Shown here one piece after another: positions 54,401-64,000 of a stretch of DNA of 64,000 bases. The stretch is from Brachionus plicatilis (lineage: Eukaryota > Rotifera > Eurotatoria > Ploima > Brachionidae), in assembly GCA_010279815.1 (NCBI GenBank), contig QEOQ01000246.1, positions 537,807-601,806 on the forward strand, given 5' to 3'. The notes under the pieces are model-generated. The model was not told the origin of the DNA. It saw only the letters and a list, made by a program, of their open reading frames with translations, and did not search any database. Position 1 is the first letter of the stretch; each line of letters opens with the position of its first letter. A program made the translations under genes and the position numbers.

Positions 54401-57400
54401 ATTAATTAAAAATTAGAATAAATTTTTTAGAATTAAAAATATTCTTAAATATCAAAGGTCATTCAAGCTCCATTAAACATTTGTCTAATGATTAAATTCG
54501 AAAGTGATAAAGAATTTTAAACTTAATTTTATCAATTTAATGTTCTCAATAGATAATAAGTAGGTAAAGTTAAAAAAGGCTAAATGACAATTTGGCACCT
54601 GCACATTTAAATACTATCTCAAAAATTATTTAATAATATTTGAAAATTATTATGAATATTTTGCAAATGATCCAGATCGGTTTTAGTTTAAAAATATTGG
54701 TTTCAAAAAGAAGCTTGTCAGAAAACCCAAAGCCAAAGACTGGTATCTAAAGAAAATAAAATTGAATAAAAAATAACATTCTTACATTAACAGACATATT
54801 AAACTGATAAATTGAGCTTATCTAATAAATTATTTTTTATAAAACATAAATTTATTTGTTTAATTTTTTTTTTTTTTTTAAATGGTAAGCCAATAATTAT
54901 TCTATTAAGAAAAATTCGATGAATTGATCGTTCATCCTGCAAAAGTTACCAAAAAAATTCACATTTTGTCTTAGTCGACACATCTTGTTTCTATGACGAG
55001 TCGACAATGAGATTTTTCATTGCATTTCGATACACATTGCTAATGATGGAAATAAAGCCCGAGATAACCGACCGGGTTATGTCCCATTCGAATTCGGTCG
55101 TGTGTGCCAAATACAACAAAAACATGAATCAAGTAGTTAGTGTGTCCCAGGACGGAACAATGTACATGTGGTTGCTGGAGAGTGGTCAGAGAGTTAAAAC
55201 ATTTAGCGAGCTGCATGACAACTACGAAGTGATAACCATGGATTTTGATGAGACCAAGACACGCATTTTGACTGCTGCGTCCGATGGACTCATCAAAATT
55301 TGGGACCTGAACGGAAACTGCTATCACAAACTAGAAGCAAATAGTGGACAAAATTGTGAGGTCGGTCAAATACTGAGTCTTAAAAGACGCATTGTGGCTG
55401 TGGGGTGGCAAAAGGCGATCACCATATTCCGTGATAACATGATGAATAACAACATAGTGAAGCCGACTGATTGGAAAGGAAAAGAAGAACATGACGAAGA
55501 CATTCTTTGTGCTGACATAATGCTAAATCCGCCTTTGCTTCTGGCCACTGGTGGATTTGATGGTGATATTGTCATTTGGAATTCGGTGACTGAGCATCCC
55601 ATCAGACATTTATCTGCTAGAAAAAGAGTTCTAAGTGCCAAAATTGTAAAACTTTTAAAATTTTATTAATAAAATAAATATTAAGTGGCTTAAGGAGCCC
55701 AGCATGGCTGCAAGAACTAGCAAAAATTACAAATCACTTGGAAGGCGGTTTTCTAAAATCGAGCCAGTAGTTGATACTGAGGTATATTTTTTATTATTTT
55801 TCGACAAGGGTTTTATTTATAGCCAGGCTTAATAATTGATTTTTTAAATTATAATATATGTGCAGAGGTTTATCAAACAGGTAATGTTAACCCATGAATA
55901 CAAAATTGATCACATTTTTTTTGAAATTGATCACTTTTATGCCCAAGGGTCTAATGCTTCTTTTTTTAGGATGCATGAAATTTTTTAATCACTTTTTTTT
56001 AGCATGCCCAAACGATAAAGCTTCCCCCGTTTGAAAAAATCCCCAGTTAATAAAAACTTTATTTCAAATTTATTTTGTTTTTTAAGAATGACTTTGGCTT
56101 TGCTATTACGTGTGTCAAATTTTTGAACACTAGAACACATGGAAAAAGCTGTAATCTGGTTTCTTGTGGTGGCAATGGATGGGTCAGATTTTGGGAAGTT
56201 AATAGTGGAAAACTTTGTGCCGAATTCATTGCTCATAAGCATGGTAAATTTATTAAAATAAATATGCAGGCCTATTTGGCATCTTGAAGTTGATGATCAA
56301 TTCAAAAATTTCATCTTTAGAAATTAGAATAAATATTTGATTCAATTTAAATAATGTTAATGTAACATGATTAAAATGTGATGTAGATCTAAAAAATAAA
56401 AAAAAATTTGAAAATACATTTTCTCAATCAATTAGTAAAATTAAAAGTTTGTGTAAAGTTTATTTTCAATTTATTACTATTTGGAATTGATTATTTGAAT
56501 TTCTTTTTTAAATTTTGAATGCAAATAATTTTGAAATAAAAAAATTCAAATTAATTTTACAAAAATCAGTACAAAATACAAATAATTTTGAAATAAAAAA
56601 ATTCAAATTAATTTTACAAAAATCAGTTTATACATTTTAACAATTGGATCTACATAAAATTTTAGTCATGTTACATTAAAATTATTTATATTAAATCAAA
56701 GATTTTTTTTAATGTCTAAAGATAAAATTTTTGAATTGAAATGATATTTTGAATTGATCATCAACTTCAAGATATCGCCTTTTTCTATTTTTTATGATTA
56801 ATTCGAGAATACTCATTTGTATTTCTTTGAATGCATTTGGAAATATTTGATATGAAAACCAAAAGATGGTCTTTAATTGTTTAACATCAAAACTGGATAA
56901 TAAATTTTGAAATTCACTTTCAAGTCCAAATAAAACATTTTAAAGTCCAAGTTCGGAGTTGGCCTTGAGACTTGTGACTTTTAAACAACTCTGACATTGA
57001 CTAGCTGGTCTCATGATCCATTTATATTGTATTTTAAGATTAATCAACAGATAAATAACCTAAACCCTGTCTATAAAATACCAAATAACACTTTATTTAT
57101 TTTTTTCAAAAATGATAATTAAAATTACTAAAAAGTTTAGTCTGATTTTTGATAAAATAAATTATTTGAAAAATTGAATAGTTGAATAGTGATAGAAAAG
57201 TTATTATATGATAAGATTTTTCTTTATTAACATCAGAAGCACCAAAATTTCAAACTACTAGAAGCACCAAAACGAGTCATTTTGACTCGTTATGAAAATT
57301 AAGGAATAAATCATATATTTTATGTTCAAATTTATTTAAATTATTAAATTAATTGAATAAAAATAGTAAATTAATTAATTTACGTCTTTTCTTAGGCCTT

Positions 57401-60400
57401 ATAAAATATCCATGGTCAATCACACTTTTTATAAATACCCTCTATTTCTTTTGTACAATATCCACATCCTGCTTTTTTACATTTTGAGCAAAAATTTGTC
57501 ACTTTTACCACATAAACGAATTTTAACAAATTTTTTTTATTTGAATTTAGAAAGTTATTCTTATTTTTAATGCTGAAAAAAAATTATGCTCAAAAAAAAA
57601 AAATACTTAGATTTTAGCGGTCAAACACCGAAAAAAGAGTCATTTTGACTCGTTGGTGCTTCTAGTGTTAAATTGTTTTAGTCTTTATTGTGGAACATGT
57701 TTACTACAATTGAGAAATTTGCTTTTACCTTTTCTTAAAGAAGCTTTTTCAAAATTCCTTTATTTTTCCTATGAAAAAACATAAAAAATGCCTAATCTTT
57801 AAAAATATAACAATATATCATAGTAAAAGAGAATTTGAGGAACATGATTAGTCTTTCTGGAACTGTAAATTTTGAAAAATTTTTAAACAGGCATATAAAT
57901 AAATTTTTTTTTGATTTTTTACTTCACTTATTATTTCATTAGCAAGATTTGGAAAATTATTTTTTTCTAGAATTGTCTGAAAAGATCAAACGGGGACATT
58001 TATCAGGAGACATTTTCATTTTCGATTTTGGAAGCCAAAACTTTAAATTTTTTAAATAATTTTTGTAGGAGATTTTATCTATTCATATCTTTAAGAGATA
58101 AAAAAGTAACAAAATCATAAGCAAACATAAAGGAGAGGGAGTCAAATTCAGTGTTGTTCAAAAGTCATAAAGTCGAACAAAAATGAAACCCTACTTTTAT
58201 TTTAGCAATTTAAAAATAAATTTTTAAATGAAATTCAATCAAATTGAAGTTATCTTTTAACCATTTAGTTTAAAGATCTTCAATTTAATTGAATAAATTT
58301 TTATTTTTCAATTTTTTTTTGCTTTCAAAACTAAATTGTGAGGTAAAAAATCGAAATTTAATGAAAATTTTTTTTAAACCTTAATATCTTTTTTTGATCT
58401 TCATGATTGCGAGTAAAAAAAGCCCAAAAAAAGAACTTGTTTTATTATTTAAAAATTTGACATAGGATAAAATTTAAAGTATCGATTATAATAAAATAAA
58501 ATCATTTGATAGATTTTCCGGTAATCTTTTTTATAATTGAATTATTTTTATTGCAATATCATTTATTTTTATCAAAATTTTGGAAACAAATTTCAAGAAA
58601 ATTAATTTTTAAAAAAATTTAGTTCAATGTATTTTAATTATTTTGTTCGATTTTTTTTTTGATTTTTAAAAAATAAAATAAAATTTAACTCATTAAATCC
58701 TAATCACCTAAACCTTTCCTATGGTCATTTGAAAAAGAAACTAATAGAATTAATCAATTCAGAAAATTTAAATTTCGTTTTATTTTAATAACAATAAAAA
58801 TTAATTTTTCAAAAAAGTGAATAGCGTGATAATGGATATAGATGAAAAAGAAAGATTTTTGGCCACAGGTGACGTAAATGGTCTTGTTAAAGTATGGAAC
58901 ATCCAGTCTTATTGTCTTAGTTCTGCATTAGAGGCCGAGATCATAAATACAGAACGTATATTAATCATTAATATTTTATTATTAATTTAATTTAATTTTG
59001 GACAGCGCCTCTTATTTCTTCAATAAAATCTCACTCGGACCAAATAAACTCGATAAACTTTTGTACAAAACATAACAAAACATATGTAATACTGGCTTCG
59101 TCGGACTGTAGTGTGTCACTAAATGACTTGAATGGAAATTTGATAGGCACATTCGGTCAAGACTCTCACTGGAAGCTCGAGAGTCCGACTACTTCACTGC
59201 GTTCGACCCCTAACAAAATGAAAATTGCCTCGGATGCTAAGCTAGCAGCTAGTGTGACTTTTGGGCTCCCCAGGATAGATCTGAGTCACGTTGAAGAAAA
59301 AATCACTCAAAATGATGATCTAATAGAGTCAAACAGTCAAATAAGTTTGTCCAGCAATCGATTTGACATAGAGGAAACATTCAAGTATGATGCTAATGAA
59401 TTAATTAAAGACACTAGTATAAGGTACAATCCGTGGTCTAAGACACTACTGGGAAAAAGCTATCAGGAAATAAAGACCAAGAAAAGAGGCCGTAGACAGC
59501 CTTCTTTGATAACAAATGGAGAATATGAAATTTGGAACAAAACTGGACAAGTTCCGGGTGGTCTTTACGGATCTCTTAAAATGGTTGAATTAGAAAATGT
59601 TGAAACAAAAAAAAAATTTGAAAGCAAATTTTTTAGAGAACGCAATGCTCCAAATTTATTCGAAAATAAAAGTTTAGAAAAATCTCTAGCTGAATGTAAG
59701 ATGATATTTTTTTTTTCATAAAAAAAAAAATCGGATTTAAATTGATTTGGTCAATTGCCGAAATTCAGCTGAATGAATTCTTGGTAAAAGATAGTTGAGG
59801 ACTAATTTTTTTTTAATAGGAATCTTAGAGTCCAATTCATTTGGTTTTAAACTCATTAAATTAATATTTCAAAATTTTTTAGAAATAATACTTACATAAT
59901 GATTTTAATCAAAGAATAATACTGAAATTTAATTTTAACTATAGTAAAATTTTCGCTTTAGATCTTAAAAATATATTAAAACCCATTAATTTCTTCAATT
60001 TTTTTTTAATTTAAATATTGCTAGAACTAAAAAAGAAAATTTTAAATTACAGTCTTACTCTTAGATTAAAGCGCCTTGTTATAATCAATTCGTCAAAATT
60101 AGTGCTTGATATCGATAACTTCGAACGATAAAAATAATATATCGATATCAGCCAAAGGTATCGTCGTAATTCACTAAATCCAGGCAAAGTTGAAAAAATA
60201 ATGATTCTTTACCAAACAGAAAAAAATAAAATAAAACTGAATACAGATTTCTGAAGAAAAAAAAATAATGAATAAAATTTAATAAATTTAAATAATTATT
60301 CAAGTAAATTTTATGTATTAATAAATTTTATTAGAATGAGGAAGCTTTTTAATTAAAATTATTAATTTCAATATTTATTTTCAATTTAATATTCAATTAT

Positions 60401-61938
60401 ATATTAATTTTTGTTTTAAGAATAATAAATTCAAATTGGATTTAAAAATCAAATAATTTAGCAGAACTCTTGGCAAATATTGATACCCTTGAAAGATATT
60501 GATACCTTTAAACGATATCGATAATATATCGATACCTATAGATTATATCGATTTTGAAAAAATCGATATTTTCCATCGATATTCGTTATCGATATCAAGC
60601 ACTAATCAAAATTTCTGAAACAAAACCAAAATTAATTAAGCATTATAAAAATTATAGATCATTACCCTCAAACTATTTAATTAAATAAAATGTAATTGAT
60701 TTGAAGTAAAATTAAAGCTTTTATTTAGTAGTAGGGTAGACGTTCAATTTTTGGAATATCTTTCCATGAAAAATTTTTATAAAAAAGATTTTAATTTTAA
60801 AATTTATTACAAAATTCTTTTGATCGAATACCAATCTTTCATAATTTTTAGAAGGGAAATTAAAAAAAATATCCAAAATCTTCAAAATTTTTTTTAAGTA
60901 CATTTCTATAAAATAATTGTTTAAAAAAATTATATCTATTTCTATGAAATATCAAATCATCGTAAAATGGTTACGGCTACATACTTCCCAAGTTCATCAG
61001 CTTCGGTAGACTTAAGCTTTAAAATAATTTTCTAGAAAAATAAAGGTTATTTTTTTAATTTAAATAATGTAAATAATTAATAAATAGGAAAACCGTCGAT
61101 GTTTCAGTTACATTTCTTTTATTTAAAAATTTTAAAATTTTATTTTGGAAGAAATCATGTTAATAAAAAAATATAGAATTGCCAACAAAAAAATAATGTA
61201 GAATAATCAAAATAATAATTTAGAAAAAACTAAATAATTTAGGAAATGAAGAAAAACTAAAACTTTTTTTGTAAAAGCACACGCATCTTTTTTTTAACAA
61301 AAATTTTTTTTTCAAGAATTGATTAAAAGCTAAAAAAAAAATTAAGCTCACTCAGAAAAAATTCACAAAAACATAAAAATTGTTTCACAAAGCGAATCAA
61401 AATCAATTGAATTGCATATTAATGGTATTGCTTGTTTATTTTTAGATAATTAATTAATTATATTAATTAAAGAGTAAGATTTTTAGTTGAATTTATTTTA
61501 TTCTACATTTTATTTTTCATCATAATTGACAATTCTATATTTTAAAAAATTCTATATTTTTCATTCTATATTTATTGACTTCTGTATTTTTATTTCTATG
61601 TTTTGATATAGATCCCCAAAATCAAATTGTTTTTTAAAGTTTTCTTTAGTATCAAGTATTTCACTCAATGGATTTCAAATTTTTATTTAAAGAAAAGTCA
61701 ATTTTTGAATCAAATCCGATTTTTTCTAAATTAAAAAAAAAAATCAACTATTTCTTCTTAAGCTCTTCGCTGTGCATTTGATGAAAAAAGTCTTTTTCCA
61801 AAATATATTCTCGATTATGAGGCTCGTATGCGCCAAGAGCATAAGAACATAATCAATCGAGTAAATAAAGAAAATGAAATTGTGCGATTTGGAATTGGAA
61901 AAAGAAACGGCAGTTCATTGTCAATGACAAACTCTTAA
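48488..61938 (+). CDS. WDR49-like: EF-hand and WD40-repeat protein (WDR49/WDR64/EFCAB8 family)
   Basis: Fifteen exons read by hand: 48488-48597, 48652-48781, 48839-48934, 48984-49138, 49186-49412, 49474-49713, 50945-51040, 51103-51205, 51475-51764, 54975-55645, 55686-55781, 56087-56243, 58818-58955, 59006-59695, 61763-61938. All junctions are GT-AG and phases close to 1,124 residues, like WDR64/EFCAB8. The EF-hand (FDNIDVTQSGYVDWDKF, ~115-132) has Lys at loop position 12, so calcium binding is doubtful. Two WD40 propellers follow: LLKGHSAMVLAVRF-like, FSADRLIRIWNV, LTAASDGLIKIWDLNG, TGGFDGDIVIWN, SCGGNGWVRFWEV and TGDVNGLVKVWNI. The C-terminal tail has PWSKTLLGKSYQE and RRQP. Family members are mostly cilium/sperm-flagellum expressed. 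Introns of 3.2, 2.6, 2.1 and 1.2 kb hold transposons. Confidence 0.92.
49810..50253. repeat. MITE family C copy carrying a LINE tail
   Basis: Left GGTAATTTAAGTTCAGTACA AACG; right end ...TTCGTAGTGAATCTAAAAAA ACCC in inverse orientation. Inside, 49930-50092 is a LINE 3' end: GGGCAGGATTGAGTC (matching 12511) and GGGGCATTAGCTCAGTACAG ATAAATAAA. Located in intron 6 of the WD gene. Confidence 0.6.
52148..53130. mobile_element. ~1-kb TIR element in WD gene intron 9
   Basis: Left arm GTTTGAATTACAAAATGTAT CCAATGTT ... GTGCGATGTTTCAAAT ... TTAATATTGCAAGC. The right arm 52985-53115 is its reverse complement with few changes (GTGCGATGTTTCAAATTATT TTTTCAGTTTGAAAT). TIR length is about 120-130 bp. No transposase frame remains. 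A smaller MITE is nested at 52557. Confidence 0.7.
52557..52792. repeat. 236-bp MITE (GGTCTAGTCGG ends) nested in a larger element
   Basis: Left end GGTCTAGTCGGATACATGAA CTATAG, right end in reverse GGTCTAGTCGGTTAGGTGAA CTATGG. Inner inverted block TTGTTCTCGGGTT / TTGTTCTCAGGTT. AAAAACTT occurs at 52549-52556 and at 52794-52801, so an ~8-bp target duplication is likely (offset by one base). Confidence 0.75.
53469..53722. repeat. Second copy of the CAGAGTTGG element family
   Basis: CAGAGTTGGTAAAAAGTTTA AGTCG then CTTTGGCTTAAAA at left. GACTTTTACTTTGACTTTTC at right, in inverse sense. Related to 2035-2330. Confidence 0.45.
56278..56779. repeat. 502-bp TIR element in WD gene intron 12
   Basis: Left arm GGCATCTTGAAGTTGATGAT CAATTCAAAA ... 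ATTTGATTCAATTTAAATAA ... GTAACATGATTAAAATGTGA TGTAGATC. The right arm is the complement of the same series. Arms run about 130 bp. A 57-bp tandem duplication (CAAATAATTTTGAAATAAAA... ) sits in the centre at 56522-56630. Confidence 0.7.
56940..56995. repeat. Fragment of the 79-bp element family
   Basis: AAAGTCCAAGTTCGGAGTTG and GACTTGTGACTTTTAAACAA CTCTG match the right two thirds of the element at 2156. Confidence 0.55.
57256..57667 (-). mobile_element. piggyBac-like non-autonomous element with transposase Cys-rich tail
   Basis: Ends TACTAGAAGCACCAAAACGA GTCATTTTGACTCG and, in reverse, CACTAGAAGCACCAACGAGT CAAAATGACTC, the CACTAGAA-plus-palindrome form seen in piggyBac elements. The target TTAA follows at 57668-57671. 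The left flank has decayed. On the reverse strand 57517-57416 encodes VYVVKVTNFCSKCKKAGCGY CTKEIEGIYKKCD and a stop, the piggyBac transposase C-terminal Cys-rich finger type (C-x2-C-x4-C-x2-C...C). The rest of the transposase is gone. In WD gene intron 12. Confidence 0.72.
57672..58817. other. Rest of WD gene intron 12
   Basis: A/T-rich. 58153-58330 contains GTTGTTCAAAAGTCATAAAG TCG, weakly like the AAGTC-rich element families. No exon seen. Confidence 0.4.
59696..60092. other. Start of WD gene intron 14
   Basis: A/T-rich, donor GTAAGA at 59696. No feature before the element at 60101. Confidence 0.4.
60101..60605. repeat. hAT-type MITE with ATCGAT arrays and exact 8-bp TSD
   Basis: 505 bp. 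Left AGTGCTTGATATCGATAACT TCG, right in reverse AGTGCTTGATATCGATAACG. Many ATCGATA/ATATCGAT units lie near both ends. Exact duplication TCAAAATT at 60093-60100 and 60606-60613. AGTGCTTGATATCGATA-type ends with 8-bp TSD are typical of hAT elements. Located in intron 14 of the WD gene. Confidence 0.8.
60614..61762. other. Remainder of WD gene intron 14
   Basis: A/T-rich with TTCTATATTT-type low-complexity repeats at 61490-61610. The acceptor TTTCTTCTTAAG leads into the last exon. Confidence 0.45.
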
Positions 61939-61973
61939 ATTTTATTTTTATCTTTTATTTTGAATAAAAATTT

Positions 61974-64000
61974 TCAAAGCTTAATTTTTTTAATATTGCT
62001 CATTTCGAGCGCTTTTTGAAGCATTTTTAAAGCGCCCTCATAAGTCTTATTTCCGCCAATAAATCCATTTGCATGAACAAATATACAATCGGCTATACTG
62101 GCTTTGTCCGACAATTCCTGGTCTCTCAGTCCTCTCCAGTCGGCCGGCAATGAAAGCCTGTTAACAAAAGAGTTATCCGCTACCGGGACACATATAACTC
62201 TATAAGTCTGACTAACTCTGTCTAGTGAAACAACATACTTTATTTCTTCTTTTGGAATGTTCAGCTCTTTTTCCAGATCAAACAAATGAGACTTCCATGG
62301 CACTGCTCTTTCCAGCCGAATTACAGCCCCACTTTCGTCAACATCATGACGACTTTTTACCGCTTTTTCTACATAAGTACGCGCTGGCCACCAAACCATA
62401 GCATAATATTTTATTTTATCTTCAAACTCTTTGCCCACATAATCACAAGCTAATTGAAATTGAGCCTAACAAAAAAAAATTTTCATTTTTTCCTTCAAAA
62501 AAAAAACGGCGTGTGCTAATTCATTAACTAAAATTACTGATTTTTTACCAATTTTACTAGAAAAATATAAAAATGACTTACATTTCATAAAATTACTTAG
62601 TTAATTTAAAAATGTGAATTTATTTTAAAAATAAAGTTTGATCCTAGTTTTTTCAATATTTAAATAAATTTAAAAAAAAATAATTTTTTATTTAACTTTT
62701 TTAAAAATTTTTATTTATCCTTTGCCTCTATATGAACCAACTTGTAACGAGCAAAGATTTATTAAGATCTTAATTAGAAACCAGATTACAGAACTCACAT
62801 TTTTCATCTAAATTTATGGCTGTTCATTACCTGTATATTCTAAAATTTATTTTATTGTCAATATTTTTATTTTATTGCTAGTAAAAAAAGTTAATTTAAT
62901 TAAGCAAGTTTTTTTTTTTGACTTTATTAGTTTATTGCTTATTTATATTATTTTATTTCAACAAAAAATTGGTTTAACGTTAAGAATTTTTAATAAAATT
63001 CAAAAAATTTATTTTACTGTCAAAATTTTTTTTTGTGTTGTTCAAACATTATCATTGCTATCACATAATAGCATTGGCAGTCAATCAAAATTGTCTAACA
63101 ATTCCCAATCGCTATATTATGGTAGCAATTGAACCAAAGAAAAAAGCTGGTAAGGTGGCTAAGGCAAAGAAAGCCTTGGAAAAACAGTAATTTGTAAATT
63201 TGTTGAATTTTGTTTTTTAATTTTTTTATCTTTTGTAAATATTGACTAAATAAAAAAGACAAGTAAATAAAAAAAATAGACAATAAACTAATTAATTATG
63301 ATATTATTACTTTGAAATAAATTTTTGAGCAATAAACTAATAATTCTTGACGTTAATTAAATAAATTTGACATTTTTTAGAACAATTAAGTAATAAAATA
63401 GAAAACACAGGTAATATTTTTTCTAAATTTATACCATAATATTCTTAATTTCAAAAAAAAAAAACTAATTGTACAAAACATCCTTCTCTGGCTTAAAAAG
63501 ATGCTCAAAATCCAGTAAAACATCCATCTGCTGATTTTTAGTTTTTTTAAAATATGATTATGTTTAATGTATAATTTTAATACGATTTAGAAAAATTAAT
63601 AAGAATAATATCAGTTATGCAAATTTAGGAAAAAAAAATTTTTTTAGTAATTTTAGTTAAAATTGCAGTAGTTTTAGTTAAAAAATAATAAATCGCCAAA
63701 AAAAACCACCTACATTTTCATCCAAGTCATCCTGATTCCATGCTGGATTAAAATAAGATACTCTAGAGCTCAAGTTGGTTGTTATGTCATATTTTTTGGT
63801 CTCAGCTATTTCGACTCCATTATCTATAGCGTCTATTTCTCTGATAAATTGCTCATAAATTTTATCATAAAGAATATTGACCAATTTGTCATCTTCTAGT
63901 GAATACTTTCTTAAAACACTCTCAATTATTTGTTTGCCAAAGTGAACATAAACTAGACCAGCAGAAGATAGCTTAATGGTCCACGGCTTGGAGGGGTCCA
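61974..64000 (-). CDS. MYG1: MYG1 exonuclease, 5' end beyond the window
   Basis: Two exons in view: 64000-63714 (continuing to the right) and 62465-61974, joined in phase 0. The first reads KPWTIKLSSAGLVYVHFGKQ, EQFIREIDAIDNGVE and LSSRVSYFNPAWNQDDLDEN. The second continues AQFQLACDYVGKEFEDKIKY, WWPARTYVEKAV, VPWKSHLFDLEKEL, RLSLPADWRGLRD and IFVHANGFIGGNKTYEGALK. These are the conserved blocks of the MYG1/DHH-like family, a 3'-5' RNA exonuclease working on nuclear pre-ribosomal and mitochondrial RNA. The N-terminal DHH active-site part lies outside. Its stop codon is 35 bp from the stop of the convergent WD gene. Confidence 0.93.
63119..63190 (+). other. Short basic ORF inside the MYG1 intron
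   Basis: ATG at 63119, 23 residues: MVAIEPKKKAGKVAKAKKAL EKQ then stop, followed by AATAAAAAAG at ~63250. The Lys/Ala composition recalls tails of ribosomal or histone-like proteins and is far more GC-rich than its surroundings. It could be a processed-pseudogene fragment or a separate small transcript. Confidence 0.25.
63465..63530 (-). other. Possible alternative terminal exon of MYG1
   Basis: Reverse-strand 66-bp segment after the acceptor AAAAATCAG, phase 0 as required by the upstream exon. It reads QMDVLLDFEHLFKPEKDVLY N and a stop. Use of it would truncate MYG1 after DLDEN. It may be a decayed exon instead. Confidence 0.25.

Larger units (their letters stand above)
62466..63713. other. 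MYG1 intron, 1.25 kb
   Basis: A/T-rich. Holds two coding-like oddities listed separately (63119-63190 on + and 63465-63530 on -). No transposon ends recognised. Confidence 0.55.

Overview
This is a nuclear window from a small invertebrate animal. It is very AT-rich (by eye about three quarters A+T or more), its genes are split by GT-AG introns that range from about 35 bp to over 3 kb, and it carries many retrotransposon tails and small inverted-repeat elements. Gene content (achaete-scute bHLH, SGLT/SMIT transporter, AKAP17A, MIPEP, MYG1) is metazoan. Base composition, tiny introns and the jockey/CR1-like retroelement debris would fit a monogonont rotifer such as Brachionus, but that assignment is inference only. 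No rRNA gene, CRISPR array or prokaryotic operon was seen, and no tRNA gene was recognised.

Layout. 1-9.1 kb: repeat-rich, with scattered exon-like pieces, LINE remnants and nested DNA elements. 9.3-10.3 kb (-): an achaete-scute-type bHLH factor with a CCAAT-rich upstream region. 10.3-18.2 kb: mostly non-coding, with LINE remnants and a GAGA-rich stretch. 18.2-19.8 kb (+): an unrecognised single-pass membrane protein with one EGF-like module. 21.5-35.1 kb (-): a compact same-strand row of housekeeping genes, POLR1E, ZDHHC16, MRPL30, AKAP17A and MIPEP. 38.2-39.9 kb (+): a secreted or surface protein with seven ~48-residue repeats. 40.4-41.5 kb: a DNA element with clustered CCCCG motifs. 42.8-46.6 kb (+): an SLC5 sodium/sugar or inositol transporter. 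48.5-61.9 kb (+): a 15-exon EF-hand/WD40 gene of the WDR49/WDR64/EFCAB8 type, whose long introns are filled with transposable elements. 62.0-64.0 kb (-): the 3' part of MYG1, running off the right edge.

Splice junctions for the SLC5, WDR, AKAP17A, MIPEP, ZDHHC16 and MYG1 genes were read by hand. In each case exon phases close and the joined protein follows the known family. Several of the same-strand genes have an AG splice acceptor within 0-4 nt of the start codon, which is what spliced-leader trans-splicing would leave.

The most unusual items are the seven-repeat surface protein, the CCCCG-array element, a non-autonomous piggyBac-like element that keeps the transposase Cys-rich tail, and a set of miniature elements with readable 8-bp target duplications, several nested inside one another in introns.
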